Source of the DNA: Lysinibacillus sp. BPa_S21
GTDB taxonomy: Bacteria; Bacillota; Bacilli; Bacillales_A; Planococcaceae
Length of the DNA stretch: 64,000 bases
Assembly: GCF_023337795.1 (NCBI RefSeq)
Contig: NZ_JALIRS010000002.1
Location: 124,001 to 188,000, forward strand
Direction of reading: 5' to 3'
Below, in pieces: positions 17,772 to 27,412 of the stretch (the stretch's first letter is position 1; every line of letters begins with the position of its first letter). The position numbers and the translations under genes are program-made. The notes below the pieces were generated by a model that saw nothing but the letters and a program-made list of their open reading frames with translations, had not been told where the DNA came from and made no database searches.

Positions 17772-18122
17772 GTGGGTGATTGGAGTGGAGGCTGATTGAC
17801 TCCTTAGGGATTAGCGTCACAGATGTAACCATCCCACATAGGATCTTTACAATCTGAACAAGAGCGAGGACCATGTTCCTTCCCTTCTACATCAAACCAA
17901 CGAACAATAACTTACTCAGCTCCATCTATTTGGTCGCTAGGAATGGTACCCCAAAAATAGCAAAGAGCGTTGTTTGTGCGCTGTTTAATAGAGCGAGCAA
18001 CGCGAGTGAAGCGGCTCAAAGGACGCCCCAGGAGGAAGCTCTGCTCTGTGCGAAAGCGAAGCGACAGCAACAACAACAACAACAACTACAAATCGCTCAG
18101 CTGGAGCGGAAATCACCTCCTT
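17772..18122. repeat. Bacillaceae palindrome-ended repeat, reversed and interrupted copy
   Basis: Right end: GTGATTGGAGTGGAGGCTG followed by GACTCCTTAGGGATTAGCG and TCACAGATG to about 17825. The element resumes near 17988 with TAGAGCGAGCAACGCGAGTG, AGGACGCCCCAGGAGGAAGC, a GTGCGAAAGCGAAGCGACAG motif, an (CAA)n run, and CTCAGCTGGAGCGGAAATCA. About 160 bp of foreign sequence (17828-17979) sits between the halves. Frames called across it are not genes. Confidence 0.75.
17828..17979 (-). pseudogene. Fragment of a decayed coding gene inside the repeat
   Basis: On the minus strand one frame reads TNNALCYFWGTIPSDQIDGA then E-stop-VIVRWFDVEGKEHGPRSC followed by SDCKDPMWDG. The composition, the Cys-x2-Cys pair and continuity across a single TAA suggest the remains of a real protein. 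I cannot name the family, and neither a start nor a natural end remains. It occupies exactly the stretch that interrupts the repeat element. Confidence 0.45.
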
Positions 18123-18170
18123 GCTTTGTCGAAAAGCTTTAATTTGAGACCCTAAGTTAATTGTTTAGCA

Positions 18171-18211
18171 ACACAAAAGGATGCCAACGTAATTTTGGCA
18201 TCCTTTTGTGT
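18171..18211. terminator. Strong hairpin downstream of the TPR gene
   Basis: An inverted repeat ACACAAAAGGATGCCAA/TTGGCATCCTTTTGTGT of about 17 bp with a short loop, 19 bases past the TPR stop codon. The T-run is weak on the minus strand, so its efficiency is uncertain. Confidence 0.7.
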
Positions 18212-18230
18212 TTTGTAAGCTTTTAATTTT

Positions 18231-18890
18231 TTAGTTAAACCGTTGTGCAATCATATCATAAAGATAACGTGCTTGGTCGTATTCTGGCTGCAATGTAAAG
18301 GCTTGTTTCAGGTGGTACATAGCATCTTCAGTTTGCTCTGTTGATACCGCATATAGTACACCTAAATTATAATGTGCATCTGCGTTATTCCAATCCAGTT
18401 CGATCAAATAATCTAATTCTTTTTTACCTTCTTCGAACATTTCTAACGCACATAACACGATTGCATATGCTAGACGAATTTGTGTGTCTTCTGGTGCAAG
18501 CTCTGAAGCACGTTGTAAATATGGTAGTGCCAGCTTCGGATTTTCCAATCGTTCAAAGCATTTGCCCATCATATAATAAACATCTGCGCCTTCAATTTTA
18601 TGCTTGAGCGCTTGTTCGTAAAGCTTTACCGCTTCCGCATATCGTTCAGCATTATAATATAAGTTTGCTAAACCGTAATAAGCAGTAGCTGCCGTTTCAT
18701 CAACAGTAATTGCTTTTTGAAAAAAACGCTCTGCACGTTCTGTATCCTCTAAAACCGCTAAGAGATTTCCGAAATTCACATAACCAATTGGATTTTCAGG
18801 ATCTGCTTCAATTGCTTGTGTAAAAAGTTGTGCAGCATCCTCGTAGCGCTTTTCTTGAAACGCTTGAATGCCCTGCTCATTAAAATTCAT
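18231..18890 (-). CDS. yrrB: TPR repeat protein (YrrB family)
   Basis: A 219-residue protein made almost entirely of tetratricopeptide repeats, with about six 34-residue helical pairs recognisable by YxxAxxLF/Y and PxxxxAYYxLANLYY patterns (for example EDAAQLFTQAIEADPENPIG, AVKLYEQALKHKIEGADVYY). TPR proteins serve as binding scaffolds; in Bacillus the homologue lies between mnmA and recD2, as here, and its partner is unknown. ATG at 18890 follows AGAGGTGAACAAAACA; an upstream in-frame GTG at 18902 overlaps this site and is rejected. It is probably co-transcribed with mnmA. Confidence 0.9.
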   Translation of the reverse strand: MNFNEQGIQAFQEKRYEDAAQLFTQAIEADPENPIGYVNFGNLLAVLEDTERAERFFQKAITVDETAATAYYGLANLYYNAERYAEAVKLYEQALKHKIEGADVYYMMGKCFERLENPKLALPYLQRASELAPEDTQIRLAYAIVLCALEMFEEGKKELDYLIELDWNNADAHYNLGVLYAVSTEQTEDAMYHLKQAFTLQPEYDQARYLYDMIAQRFN

Positions 18891-18973
18891 TGTTTTGTTC
18901 ACCTCTATGTAGCGAAAAACTGCCTAAACTCTATACAATTCAATAAAGGTAGTATAAGCAGTCTTTTCGCAAA

Positions 18974-20143
<1,170 letters not shown>

Positions 20144-20151
20144 TTAACAAA

Positions 20152-21300
20152 CTATTTTTTCGCTAATCTTTTCACAATCGCTGCTGTTTTTTCAGCCGCC
20201 TGTTGTATATCAGCCTCTGTTAATCCTTGACCGAAGCTAAAGCGAATCGAGTTACGTAATTCCTCAGCCCCTTGTCCAAACATCGCAACTAAAACATGTG
20301 ATGGATCAATCGAACCAGCTGTACACGCAGAACCGCTCGATACGCAAATACCTGCCATATCAAGATTGACTAGGAATGACTCTACTTCCATACCAGAAAA
20401 ACTTACATTTAAAACGTGTGGGAGTGTATTTTCTAAATCCCCATTCATATGAAATGCTAATTTTTCTTTCATGAAAACATCCAGCATAATTTGCTTAAAG
20501 CGATTGTATAGCGCTCGCTTCTCTTCTCGCAACTCATTTGCAATTTGCACTGCAGTCGCAAAGCCAATCACTGCGGGCACATTTTCAGTACCTGCTCGAC
20601 GTTTTTTCTCGTGTGCTCCCCCTAATGCATAACTAATGAATGGTGTCCCAGCTTTTTGATATAGGAAACCAATTCCCTTTGGACCATTAATTTTATGAGC
20701 GGAAACACTTAGTAAGTCAACGTGTAAATCTTTCACATTAATTGACTCTAAACCATATGCCTGTACAGCATCTGTGTGGAAAATAGCCTTATGTTCACGT
20801 AACAAGTTACCAATTTCAGCAATCGGTTGAATTGTACCAACTTCATTATTACCGTACATAATCGTTACTAAAATTGTATCTTCACGTAATGCATTTCGTA
20901 CGTCTTCTACAGAAACACGTCCGTTTTCATCAACCGGCAAATATGTTACGTCAAAGCCATCTCTCTCTAGCTTTTCACAAGTATGTAACACGGCGTGATG
21001 TTCAATTTGTGTAGTAATGATGTGCTTCCCTTCAGCCGTACGTGCATACACAGTGCCAAAAATAGCTGTATTATCTGCCTCTGTACCGCCACTTGTAATA
21101 ATAATTTCCCCAGGTTGAGCACCAATTGATTGAGCTAGTATTTCCCGTGCATCATCTAAATATTTGCGCGCCTCTCGACCTATCCCATGAATACTTGATG
21201 CATTTCCATAAACCTGTTGCATTGCTGTAGTCATTGAGTCTATTACTTTGTCATTCATTGGTGAAGACGCTGCATGATCGAGATAAATATATGAATTCAT
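20152..21300 (-). CDS. yrvO: Cysteine desulfurase (NifS/IscS family, YrvO-like)
   Basis: A 382-residue PLP enzyme that takes sulfur from cysteine as a persulfide and, in this context, passes it to MnmA. Features are YLDHAASSPM, SGGTEADNTAIFG, EHHAVL, the PLP-lysine motif LLSVSAHKINGPKGIGFLY, and the sulfur-carrying cysteine in CVSSGSACTAGS. Gene order cymR, yrvO, mnmA is as in Bacillus. Start after CAAAGGAGTTTTCAAC. A long stem (about 21331-21372) lies between cymR and this gene. A general IscS-type donor role cannot be excluded. Confidence 0.95.
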   Translation of the reverse strand: MNSYIYLDHAASSPMNDKVIDSMTTAMQQVYGNASSIHGIGREARKYLDDAREILAQSIGAQPGEIIITSGGTEADNTAIFGTVYARTAEGKHIITTQIEHHAVLHTCEKLERDGFDVTYLPVDENGRVSVEDVRNALREDTILVTIMYGNNEVGTIQPIAEIGNLLREHKAIFHTDAVQAYGLESINVKDLHVDLLSVSAHKINGPKGIGFLYQKAGTPFISYALGGAHEKKRRAGTENVPAVIGFATAVQIANELREEKRALYNRFKQIMLDVFMKEKLAFHMNGDLENTLPHVLNVSFSGMEVESFLVNLDMAGICVSSGSACTAGSIDPSHVLVAMFGQGAEELRNSIRFSFGQGLTEADIQQAAEKTAAIVKRLAKK

Positions 21301-21379
21301 GTTGAAAACTCCTTTGTACTTAAAACACTAAAGATACATCTCCCTGCCTCAAAGTGGAGAGATGTACTTTAGCCAAATT

Positions 21380-21799
21380 TTAAATATAGAACATATAGCC
21401 TTCCGCTACATTTTCCTCAGTATATTGTGCTAAATCCTCAATTGTCGTTGTATCTAATACATTTTTCACAGCATCACGAATGCGAAGCCATAACTCTCGC
21501 TGAGGTGCTTCTTCATTTTCAATACCTTCTACTGGTTGAATTGGTCCCTCTAACACACTAATAACATTAGCCGCTGAAATTTCACTTGGTGGATTTGCTA
21601 GCATATACCCACCATATGCACCCCGTACACTTTTCACTAAGCCTGAATTACGTAATGGTGAAACTAATTGTTCTAAGTATGCCTCAGAAAGTTCCTTTTC
21701 TGCAGCAATTTTACGTAATGGAATAGGTCCTTCTCCATAATGCTTTGCTAATTCAATCATAATCGTTAGTCCATAACGGCCCTTTGTAGAAATTTTCAT
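21380..21799 (-). CDS. cymR: Rrf2 family regulator CymR
   Basis: A 139-residue Rrf2 transcription factor beginning MKISTKGRYGLTIMIELAKH, with the winged helix IPLRKIAAEKELSEAYLEQL and VRGAYGGYMLANP. It contains no cysteine, so it lacks the IscR-type Fe-S ligands. That and the neighbouring cysteine desulfurase fit CymR, the repressor of cysteine metabolism that acts with CysK in Bacillus. ATG at 21799 has GAGGGTGATAAA before it; the upstream frame to 21826 is not used. It is divergent from rarA. Confidence 0.93.
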   Translation of the reverse strand: MKISTKGRYGLTIMIELAKHYGEGPIPLRKIAAEKELSEAYLEQLVSPLRNSGLVKSVRGAYGGYMLANPPSEISAANVISVLEGPIQPVEGIENEEAPQRELWLRIRDAVKNVLDTTTIEDLAQYTEENVAEGYMFYI

Positions 21800-22008
21800 T
21801 TTATCACCCTCAAATAGTCTAGTCAAAAATACTACAAACAGTATATCATAATCTCCTCTCGTATAACTCGGAAATACTCTCAGGAGGTTATGATATACTA
21901 TTAATTGCGCCTTTATTTAGTTAGGCAAAATACTATGTAACGCTTCATTATAAGCACAAAAAAACATTTATCAATCAAAAAGAAAACCGTTTACAGGGGG
22001 AATTTTTA

Positions 22009-23298
22009 ATGCATAATGAACCACTCGCTTATCGCATGCGTCCTTTAACCCTTGATGAGATTGTCGGGCACCAAGATTTTATTGGTCCTAACACTGCTCT
22101 TTATAAAATGATTCAAAATGAGCATGTTCCATCCATGTTGCTTTACGGTGAGCCAGGTATTGGCAAAACATCAATAGCGAATGCCATAGCAGGAAGCTCA
22201 AAGCTCCCCTTTTTCGCACTTAACGCTACTCGTGCTGGGAAGAAGGATGTCGAGGATATTGTACAGGAAGCTAGAATCTCAGGAAAAGTCATTCTTTTTT
22301 TGGATGAGATTCATCGTTTTAATAAATTGCAGCAGGATGCTTTGCTACCACATGTTGAAAACGGCTCAATCGTGTTAGTAGGGGCTACAACGGAAAATCC
22401 GTACCATGATGTAAATCCCGCCATCCGCTCACGTTGCGGAGAAATATATCAACTAAAACGTTTAACGAAAGAAAATATAATCGAGCTGATAAAAAAAGCA
22501 CTTTTAGATGAAAAGCGCGGGCTAGGTAAATATCAGTTTGTCTTAACAGATGACCAAATGGAGCAAATTGCTGAAGCAGCTAATGGTGACGCTCGAAAGG
22601 CATTAACTTTGCTTGAATCCATTTATTATGCAAGTGATGAAGTGGATGGTCAAACAATCGCTGCGGATCATATTATTGAGCATCTTGTCGGCAGAATTGG
22701 GGTTTATGGTGATAAAAAAGGGTCCCATTTCTATAATTTGCTTTCTGCATTACAAAAATCAGTTCGCGGAAGTGATACGAATGCAGCATTGTATTATTTA
22801 GCTCATTTATTGGAGACAGGTGATTTAGTAGCTGTTAGTCGCCGTTTACTTGTTATGGCTTATGAGGATATAGGCCTTGCCAATCCTGATGTAGGACCGC
22901 ACATGCTTGCGGCTGTACAAGCTGCAGAGCGTTTAGGGCTACCCGAGGCGCGTATACCGCTTGCAAGTGCTGTGATTGAAATGTGCCTTGCATCCAAATC
23001 TAATTCTGCAATTGTTGCTATTGATGCCGCCATTGCCAACATTCATGCAGGAAAGACAGGCGATATTCCTCATCATCTACGCGATGCTCACTATGAAGGA
23101 GCAAAAGATTTAGGTCATGTAGGCTATCAATATCCCCACAATAGCCCTATCGGAACATTCGGTGGCTGGGTAGACCAGCAGTATTTACCAGATGAGCTTG
23201 CGGGTACAGAGTTTTATAAACCTGTTATTGCAGGTGAAGAAAAACGAATGGCAGGAATCTATGAAAAGCTTAAATCTTTTCATAAGGACGAAAAGTAA
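22009..23298 (+). CDS. rarA: Replication-associated recombination protein RarA (MgsA)
   Basis: A 429-residue AAA+ ATPase related to clamp loaders that acts at stalled forks. The N-terminal AAA domain has [12 protein letters not shown], Walker [11 protein letters not shown], Walker [13 protein letters not shown] and [19 protein letters not shown] (sensor 1 and arginine finger). The C-terminal tetramerisation part shows [20 protein letters not shown] and the conserved [20 protein letters not shown]. Normal length. Start after CAGGGGGAATTTTTA. The position next to cymR matches Bacillus yrvN. Confidence 0.96.
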   Translation: MHNEPLAYRMRPLTLDEIVGHQDFIGPNTALYKMIQNEHVPSMLLYGEPGIGKTSIANAIAGSSKLPFFALNATRAGKKDVEDIVQEARISGKVILFLDEIHRFNKLQQDALLPHVENGSIVLVGATTENPYHDVNPAIRSRCGEIYQLKRLTKENIIELIKKALLDEKRGLGKYQFVLTDDQMEQIAEAANGDARKALTLLESIYYASDEVDGQTIAADHIIEHLVGRIGVYGDKKGSHFYNLLSALQKSVRGSDTNAALYYLAHLLETGDLVAVSRRLLVMAYEDIGLANPDVGPHMLAAVQAAERLGLPEARIPLASAVIEMCLASKSNSAIVAIDAAIANIHAGKTGDIPHHLRDAHYEGAKDLGHVGYQYPHNSPIGTFGGWVDQQYLPDELAGTEFYKPVIAGEEKRMAGIYEKLKSFHKDEK

Positions 23299-23374
23299 TG
23301 ACGTTTCTTGAAACAAAAAACAATAACGTTTTTTCACGGAAATAGTGCACGTCAATTTTATCTTTTTCAGTAAA

Positions 23375-23530
23375 TCTTTTGTAGCGCAAGCGCAGCGGCA
23401 ACTACAGATGTTTTATGTAGTGATGAATGCAGGTTTGAGTTACTTTTTCAGTGGGTGCCCAAACACCTGCTGAAAAAGAGGAACTCAGTTTAAGAACGCC
23501 CACTTCCTGTGGCCATTCATCACTGCGAAA
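23375..23530. repeat. Nested inverted-repeat region
   Basis: An 11-bp inverted pair AGTGATGAATG (23419-23429) / CATTCATCACT (23514-23524) encloses a second pair GAGTTACTTTTTCAG (23437-23451) / CTGAAAAAGAGGAACTC (23469-23485). Next comes a small hairpin CCAC-TTCCT-GTGG (23500-23512), whose loop resembles those of the multi-hairpin element. To the left is a GCGCAAGCGCAGCGGCAACT variant of the GCGAAAGCGAAGCG motif. The whole region could fold as one branched structure. No gene is seen. Confidence 0.65.
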
Positions 23531-23579
23531 GTGCTGCAACAGATAGAACAACAAATCACACAGTAACCAACTTCACATT

Positions 23580-23770
23580 AGCCCAATGCCTCCCTGCGAA
23601 TATCAATAGAACTTCCTATTGAATAGTAGCCTAAATACCGCATCCATGCGATAACGGCTAACTGACCTGTATTGGTAAAAACGCCACGTCCTGTGGCTTT
23701 ACCGAAATGTCCGACATCGTATTAGCCCTAATGTAGAACTAAGCACAAAGTCGATTCTGGACGCATTGTT
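23580..23770. repeat. Multi-hairpin dispersed element, copy 3 (reversed)
   Basis: The reverse complement closely follows copy 1 at 2430: GACATCGTATTAGCCC, GCCAC-GTCCT-GTGGC at 23683-23697, GATAACGGCTAACTGACCTG, and the CGCATCCATGCG hairpin around 23639-23650. An additional hairpin CAATAG-AACTTC-CTATTG is near 23606. It is flanked by GATTCTGGACGCATTG, matching the outer edge GCGTTCGGAATC of copy 1. Confidence 0.8.
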
Positions 23771-23833
23771 TAGCTGTAGCGAAAATAAGGCTCTTCTTTA
23801 ATTTCCCTAAAAACAAGACAGTCTGTGAAGCAT

Positions 23834-24550
23834 TCATCCTGTAAAGCTTGCCTTATTTGTTGTGTAGCGTTTATTGTAAAATCGATTCAATGTACCTTCT
23901 ACATTTCTCATCGATGGTAATCTTGTCGTTTCTATTCCCTCTTTTTCTTTTTCAATATCATGTAAATAATGAAGAAAATTGTAGGTTTGATAGAGTAGAC
24001 TAGCAAATTCCTGGGAGTTCTCCCTTACTTCAGAGCGAATCGCTTTTACAGCAATGGCTTGACCAATTGATTGCTCCCGTGATGGAGCGGTTTGATCATC
24101 TCCATTATCTTCTGTAGTTCTATATAATAATTTTAATGCCTCATAAACTTCTTTATTTTCACTAAACCTTTCTTTTATCCACTGTAAGACAAATTGCAAT
24201 AGGACAATGGCATAAATAAGTGCCAGACATTCATCTCCAAAGGATTTTTTCGACAAACGTTTAAAGTAATCGGCTTGTGTCACCAGTTCGAATATGATTA
24301 AACGAATTGGATACTGGAGCGCATGTTCACTGTTGATATATAATTTTTCTCGATCTTTATACATTGCCAACCAAAAATCCTTCACTAATGAGATAGATTT
24401 TTTGGTCGAAAGAGCTAATTGACATTGGACTAGCTCATGTTGAAGTATTGGTTGTATAAGCTGTCGAAATAGAAGTTCCTCATCCTCACTTACTAATAAG
24501 AGTGGTTTTTCTAATTTCGACAAATCGATTTCGATACCGTTTATTAACAT
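23834..24550 (-). CDS. Unrecognised cytosolic protein
   Basis: About 238 residues from ATG at 24550 (MLINGIEIDLSKLEKPLLLV). It is mostly helical and rich in Leu and charged residues, without signal peptide or clear membrane helix. A moderately hydrophobic helix ECLALIYAIVLLQFVLQWIKERF lies near residue 125. The C-terminal part is Arg/Asn-rich (RNVEGTLNRFYNKRYTTNKA). I do not recognise the family. Start choice rests on AAGGAAGGGGGC upstream; the frame reaches 24601. It is the first of three unknown minus-strand genes in a row, and those downstream of rarA may be lineage-specific. Confidence 0.6.
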   Translation of the reverse strand: MLINGIEIDLSKLEKPLLLVSEDEELLFRQLIQPILQHELVQCQLALSTKKSISLVKDFWLAMYKDREKLYINSEHALQYPIRLIIFELVTQADYFKRLSKKSFGDECLALIYAIVLLQFVLQWIKERFSENKEVYEALKLLYRTTEDNGDDQTAPSREQSIGQAIAVKAIRSEVRENSQEFASLLYQTYNFLHYLHDIEKEKEGIETTRLPSMRNVEGTLNRFYNKRYTTNKASFTG

Positions 24551-24920
24551 GGAACGAACGGCCCCCTTCCTTAAATTCTTACATCCTGGAACAATCCTCA
24601 ATCATCATAAGGATTGATACTCCATTCGTTATAAGTTTTAAAAAATGCAAAATAGATTTTGCAATTTTTAACTATATTTCGACAAAAATCTATAAATACC
24701 TTTTAAGAAAAAAGTCCTTTTTTTATTTTTTCACAACAAAACTTTAACACTACTATAATGATCTTTTTCAATAATTTATCATAAAAAAATCTGCAAAACT
24801 TTAAGAACTGGAAACCCCATCCCCCCTTACAATACAGAGTGCTGTAAGGATTGCTGGATCAACCGCAAAAAGTAAGCAGATTCTAAATCTGGTATTCTAT
24901 TTTAAGAAAATGCGCCTAAA
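24551..24920. other. AT-rich intergenic stretch
   Basis: No gene is supported. One hairpin CTTACA/TGTAAG (about 24828-24850) follows a G-rich minus-strand run (GGGGGGATGGGG). The rest is AT-rich and may contain the promoter of the gene at 23834. Confidence 0.45.
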
Positions 24921-25439
24921 TTAGTTCGTACGTTCATTCTCAACAAATACTTTAAATTGTTGTAAGCATTGTTTGACTGCACCTTTTTGTTCAAGTACTG
25001 CAGTTCGTAATGATGCTATTTTTTCTTCATCCCCTACGACTTCACGATAAAGTGCAAAAATTGATGATAATAATTGTTCATTCTCTTCCTGCTCTATGTT
25101 AGGTAAAGAATAGGCAGCAACCGTTAATAATCGTTCAACTTTTTCAGGAGTTTTTTGTAACTCATTCGATGAATAATAAGTAGATGCCGCTAAAAAGTAG
25201 CAAAGCTTTGCACAACAATCTATAAATAAATGCCAATATGTATTAGCACTTGGTAATTCTCCCGCTCTATTGTCTAAATACTCTTTATAAAATACTGTAG
25301 CTTGTGTATATAAAGGATTTAGTTCTCTCATAGCCTTAGGATAATTATTAGATGTATCCAAATAATCAAATACAATATCATCCATTTTCTTTTGAAGTTT
25401 TACAATGTCTAAATGATCACGAATTACTTGAATTTCCAT
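24921..25439 (-). CDS. Unrecognised helical protein
   Basis: A 172-residue protein from ATG 25439 (MEIQVIRDHLDIVKLQKKMD), preceded by GGGAGAGTGAGAAA. It is almost fully helical by composition, with FIDCCAKLCYFLAASTYYSS in the middle (three cysteines) and no signal peptide. The repeated spacing of aromatic and Leu residues could indicate a TPR-like or four-helix fold, but I recognise no motif. It is followed by an empty stretch, so it is probably monocistronic. Confidence 0.6.
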   Translation of the reverse strand: MEIQVIRDHLDIVKLQKKMDDIVFDYLDTSNNYPKAMRELNPLYTQATVFYKEYLDNRAGELPSANTYWHLFIDCCAKLCYFLAASTYYSSNELQKTPEKVERLLTVAAYSLPNIEQEENEQLLSSIFALYREVVGDEEKIASLRTAVLEQKGAVKQCLQQFKVFVENERTN

Positions 25440-25615
25440 TTTCTCACTCTCCCATGTTGTCAGTTCTGCACTTCTAAACAAACTTTCTTATTATCTATTG
25501 GAATTATTAAAAGTATAGCAATAAACCAAATAGAGAAGTGGTCACATGAAAAAAATAAGACAATTTAGTGAATTAATAGCATTTTGAGCACTTAATGCGA
25601 ACAATTTTGGTAAAA

Positions 25616-26002
25616 TTATATTCTTTGTACATATTCACCAAATAATGATTGCTCATTTGTTCGTTCAACAATTTCTATAATACTTCCTTGTGCATATTTT
25701 TTTATTCTTTTTTGTGGTATATAAAAATAGGCTGTATTTGTAATTAACCACTCACTAAGCGTTTGTTCACTACCTGGCTGTTGATTTGTCAATATACGTT
25801 TATGTCGAAGTATATCTGCCATTTTGTAAAAACCATCCGATAGCTCATAGGCTGAAACATCAAAATTAAAAATAGGGCTAACAACTTGTCCAACATCAAA
25901 AATGTGAATTGTTTGCCCTTCTTCATCAATAGCTAATTCTACTGTGCTAATTTCATCGAATAGATTTAAGCCCCTATATTCCATTTGAAAGATTTGCTCC
26001 AA
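25616..26002 (-). CDS. Unrecognised small protein
   Basis: About 128 residues. The best start is TTG at 26002, with AAAGGAGG nine bases before it; an ATG at 25984 is possible and the open frame runs to 26068. The protein (MEQIFQMEYRGLNLFDEIST) has a beta-rich centre (VELAIDEEGQTIHIFDVGQV) and ends FGEYVQRI. There is no signal peptide or membrane helix. No family is recognised. Confidence 0.55.
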   Translation of the reverse strand: MEQIFQMEYRGLNLFDEISTVELAIDEEGQTIHIFDVGQVVSPIFNFDVSAYELSDGFYKMADILRHKRILTNQQPGSEQTLSEWLITNTAYFYIPQKRIKKYAQGSIIEIVERTNEQSLFGEYVQRI

Positions 26003-26131
26003 AATAATTTGCCTCCTTTTATAGGTTCTACAACAAATGTTAGGCATGCGATAACGTTTAGGCGTCAATTTCTGTAAAGATACCCATAAATATCGTAGAC
26101 TCTTTTTAACAACGTTCCTATTGTAACATAG

Positions 26132-26164
26132 TAAAAGTAGCTGCCTTAAATCAGACAGCTACTT
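26132..26164 (-). terminator. Terminator downstream of tcdA
   Basis: Stem AAGTAGCTG/CAGCTACTT followed on the minus strand by TTTTACTATG. It lies about 120 bases past the tcdA stop. Confidence 0.65.
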
Positions 26165-26281
26165 CCATAAAATAGCTCACCATTGTAACTGAGGTGATTT
26201 TCGTTACGCTTTTTTGCGAAATTATTTGAGTTTATCGATAGATATTGTTTAAAAGCCCAACTTTATCCGCAAAACATTGTT

Positions 26282-27043
26282 TTATCCTTGTACACGTGTA
26301 ATTTTTACGTCTTTTAAGATTGTATTCACTACCCAGCTGGCTGCGATTAGGCCTGCTACTGAAGGAACAAAGGCATTAGAAGATGGAGGCATTTTTGCTT
26401 TACGGATCGCTGCATCCGGTTTTCCGACATGCTCCACGACATCTGGGCGAACAACAATAGGACTCTCATCTGAGAACACAACTGTTACGCCTTTATGAAT
26501 ACCCTCCTTCCGCAATTTTGTACGGATTACTTTAGCCAATGGGTCTGTATGTGTTTTAGAAATATCCGCAATTTGGAAACGAGTTGGGTCCATTTTATTG
26601 GCTGCACCCATACTAGATATAATTGGAATATTGCGCTTTAGACATTCCTTCGCAATATGAATTTTATACATCACGGTATCACTAGCATCAATGACATAAT
26701 CTATGCCCTGTGCGAAAAATTCCTCATATGTTTCCTCCGTGTAAAACATATGCATATCGATTACTTCACACGCTGGATTAATATCAGCAATACGCTCTTT
26801 CATGACACCTGACTTAGATTTTCCGACAGTTGATAAATAGGCAACTAATTGACGATTAACATTCGTAATATCTACATTATCCTTATCTACCAAAATAATA
26901 CGCCCAATACCACTTCGTGCACATGCCTCGGCTGCAAATGAACCTACGCCGCCTACACCAAGAATGGCAACCGTTGTATTTTTTAATTTTTCGAGTCCCT
27001 CAGTTCCTATTGCGAGCTCGTTACGTGAAAATTGATGTAACAT
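26282..27043 (-). CDS. tcdA: tRNA threonylcarbamoyladenosine dehydratase TcdA
   Basis: A 253-residue E1-like enzyme that cyclises t6A37 to ct6A in tRNAs, ATP dependent. The Rossmann motif AILGVGGVGSFAAEACARSGIG is followed by ILVDKDNVDITNVNRQ, YVIDASDTVMYKI and SSMGAANKMDPTR. The C-terminal SVAGLIAASWVVNTIL is conserved. Start after GGAGAGTGTAAGG. In Bacillus the homologue (yrvM) lies just after aspS and 6S RNA; here it is about 12 kb away, so the amino-sugar locus appears to have been inserted or the gene moved. Length is normal. Confidence 0.93.
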   Translation of the reverse strand: MLHQFSRNELAIGTEGLEKLKNTTVAILGVGGVGSFAAEACARSGIGRIILVDKDNVDITNVNRQLVAYLSTVGKSKSGVMKERIADINPACEVIDMHMFYTEETYEEFFAQGIDYVIDASDTVMYKIHIAKECLKRNIPIISSMGAANKMDPTRFQIADISKTHTDPLAKVIRTKLRKEGIHKGVTVVFSDESPIVVRPDVVEHVGKPDAAIRKAKMPPSSNAFVPSVAGLIAASWVVNTILKDVKITRVQG

Positions 27044-27412
27044 CCTTACACTCTCCGTCTATTGAATTTTTATCATGCTTAACAGGCAGTAATAATCTCA
27101 TCATTTCTATTCGTTGAAAGAACACTGCCTGTAAAAGCCTAATTGGTGAAAACTTATAATCAGAGGGTTGCTTAAGACGCCACTCTGATTACTTTATTAG
27201 TAAACCTAGTTAAATACTAAGATAAAATCAAACCTATCTTACATTTTATCACGACATTCAGCAAGTGAAAATGATAACTAAAAAAATTAAGGTTTCCCAA
27301 TCAAAATACTTTTATGTATGTAAAGGTTAAAAAATTAATATAAGTTTTTATTTGAGAATTTAGATGGCAATTGAATAAAGCGTCATTCAATTGCCTTTGT
27401 CCTCTACTTTTA
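27044..27412. other. Intergenic stretch upstream of tcdA with several hairpins
   Basis: It contains inverted pairs CAGGCAGT/ACTGCCTG (about 27082 and 27124), TAATCAGAG/CTCTGATTA (about 27159-27193) and GGCAATTGAAT/ATTCAATTGCC (27366-27396). The last may terminate transcription from the nagK-like gene. The first pair lies in the presumed 5' UTR of tcdA. No gene or known riboswitch is recognised. Confidence 0.5.

Noticed and set aside
17873..18155. Frames of 89 and 61 codons across the interrupted repeat
   Set aside because: They run through repeat sequence including a (CAA)n run and have no ribosome binding site.
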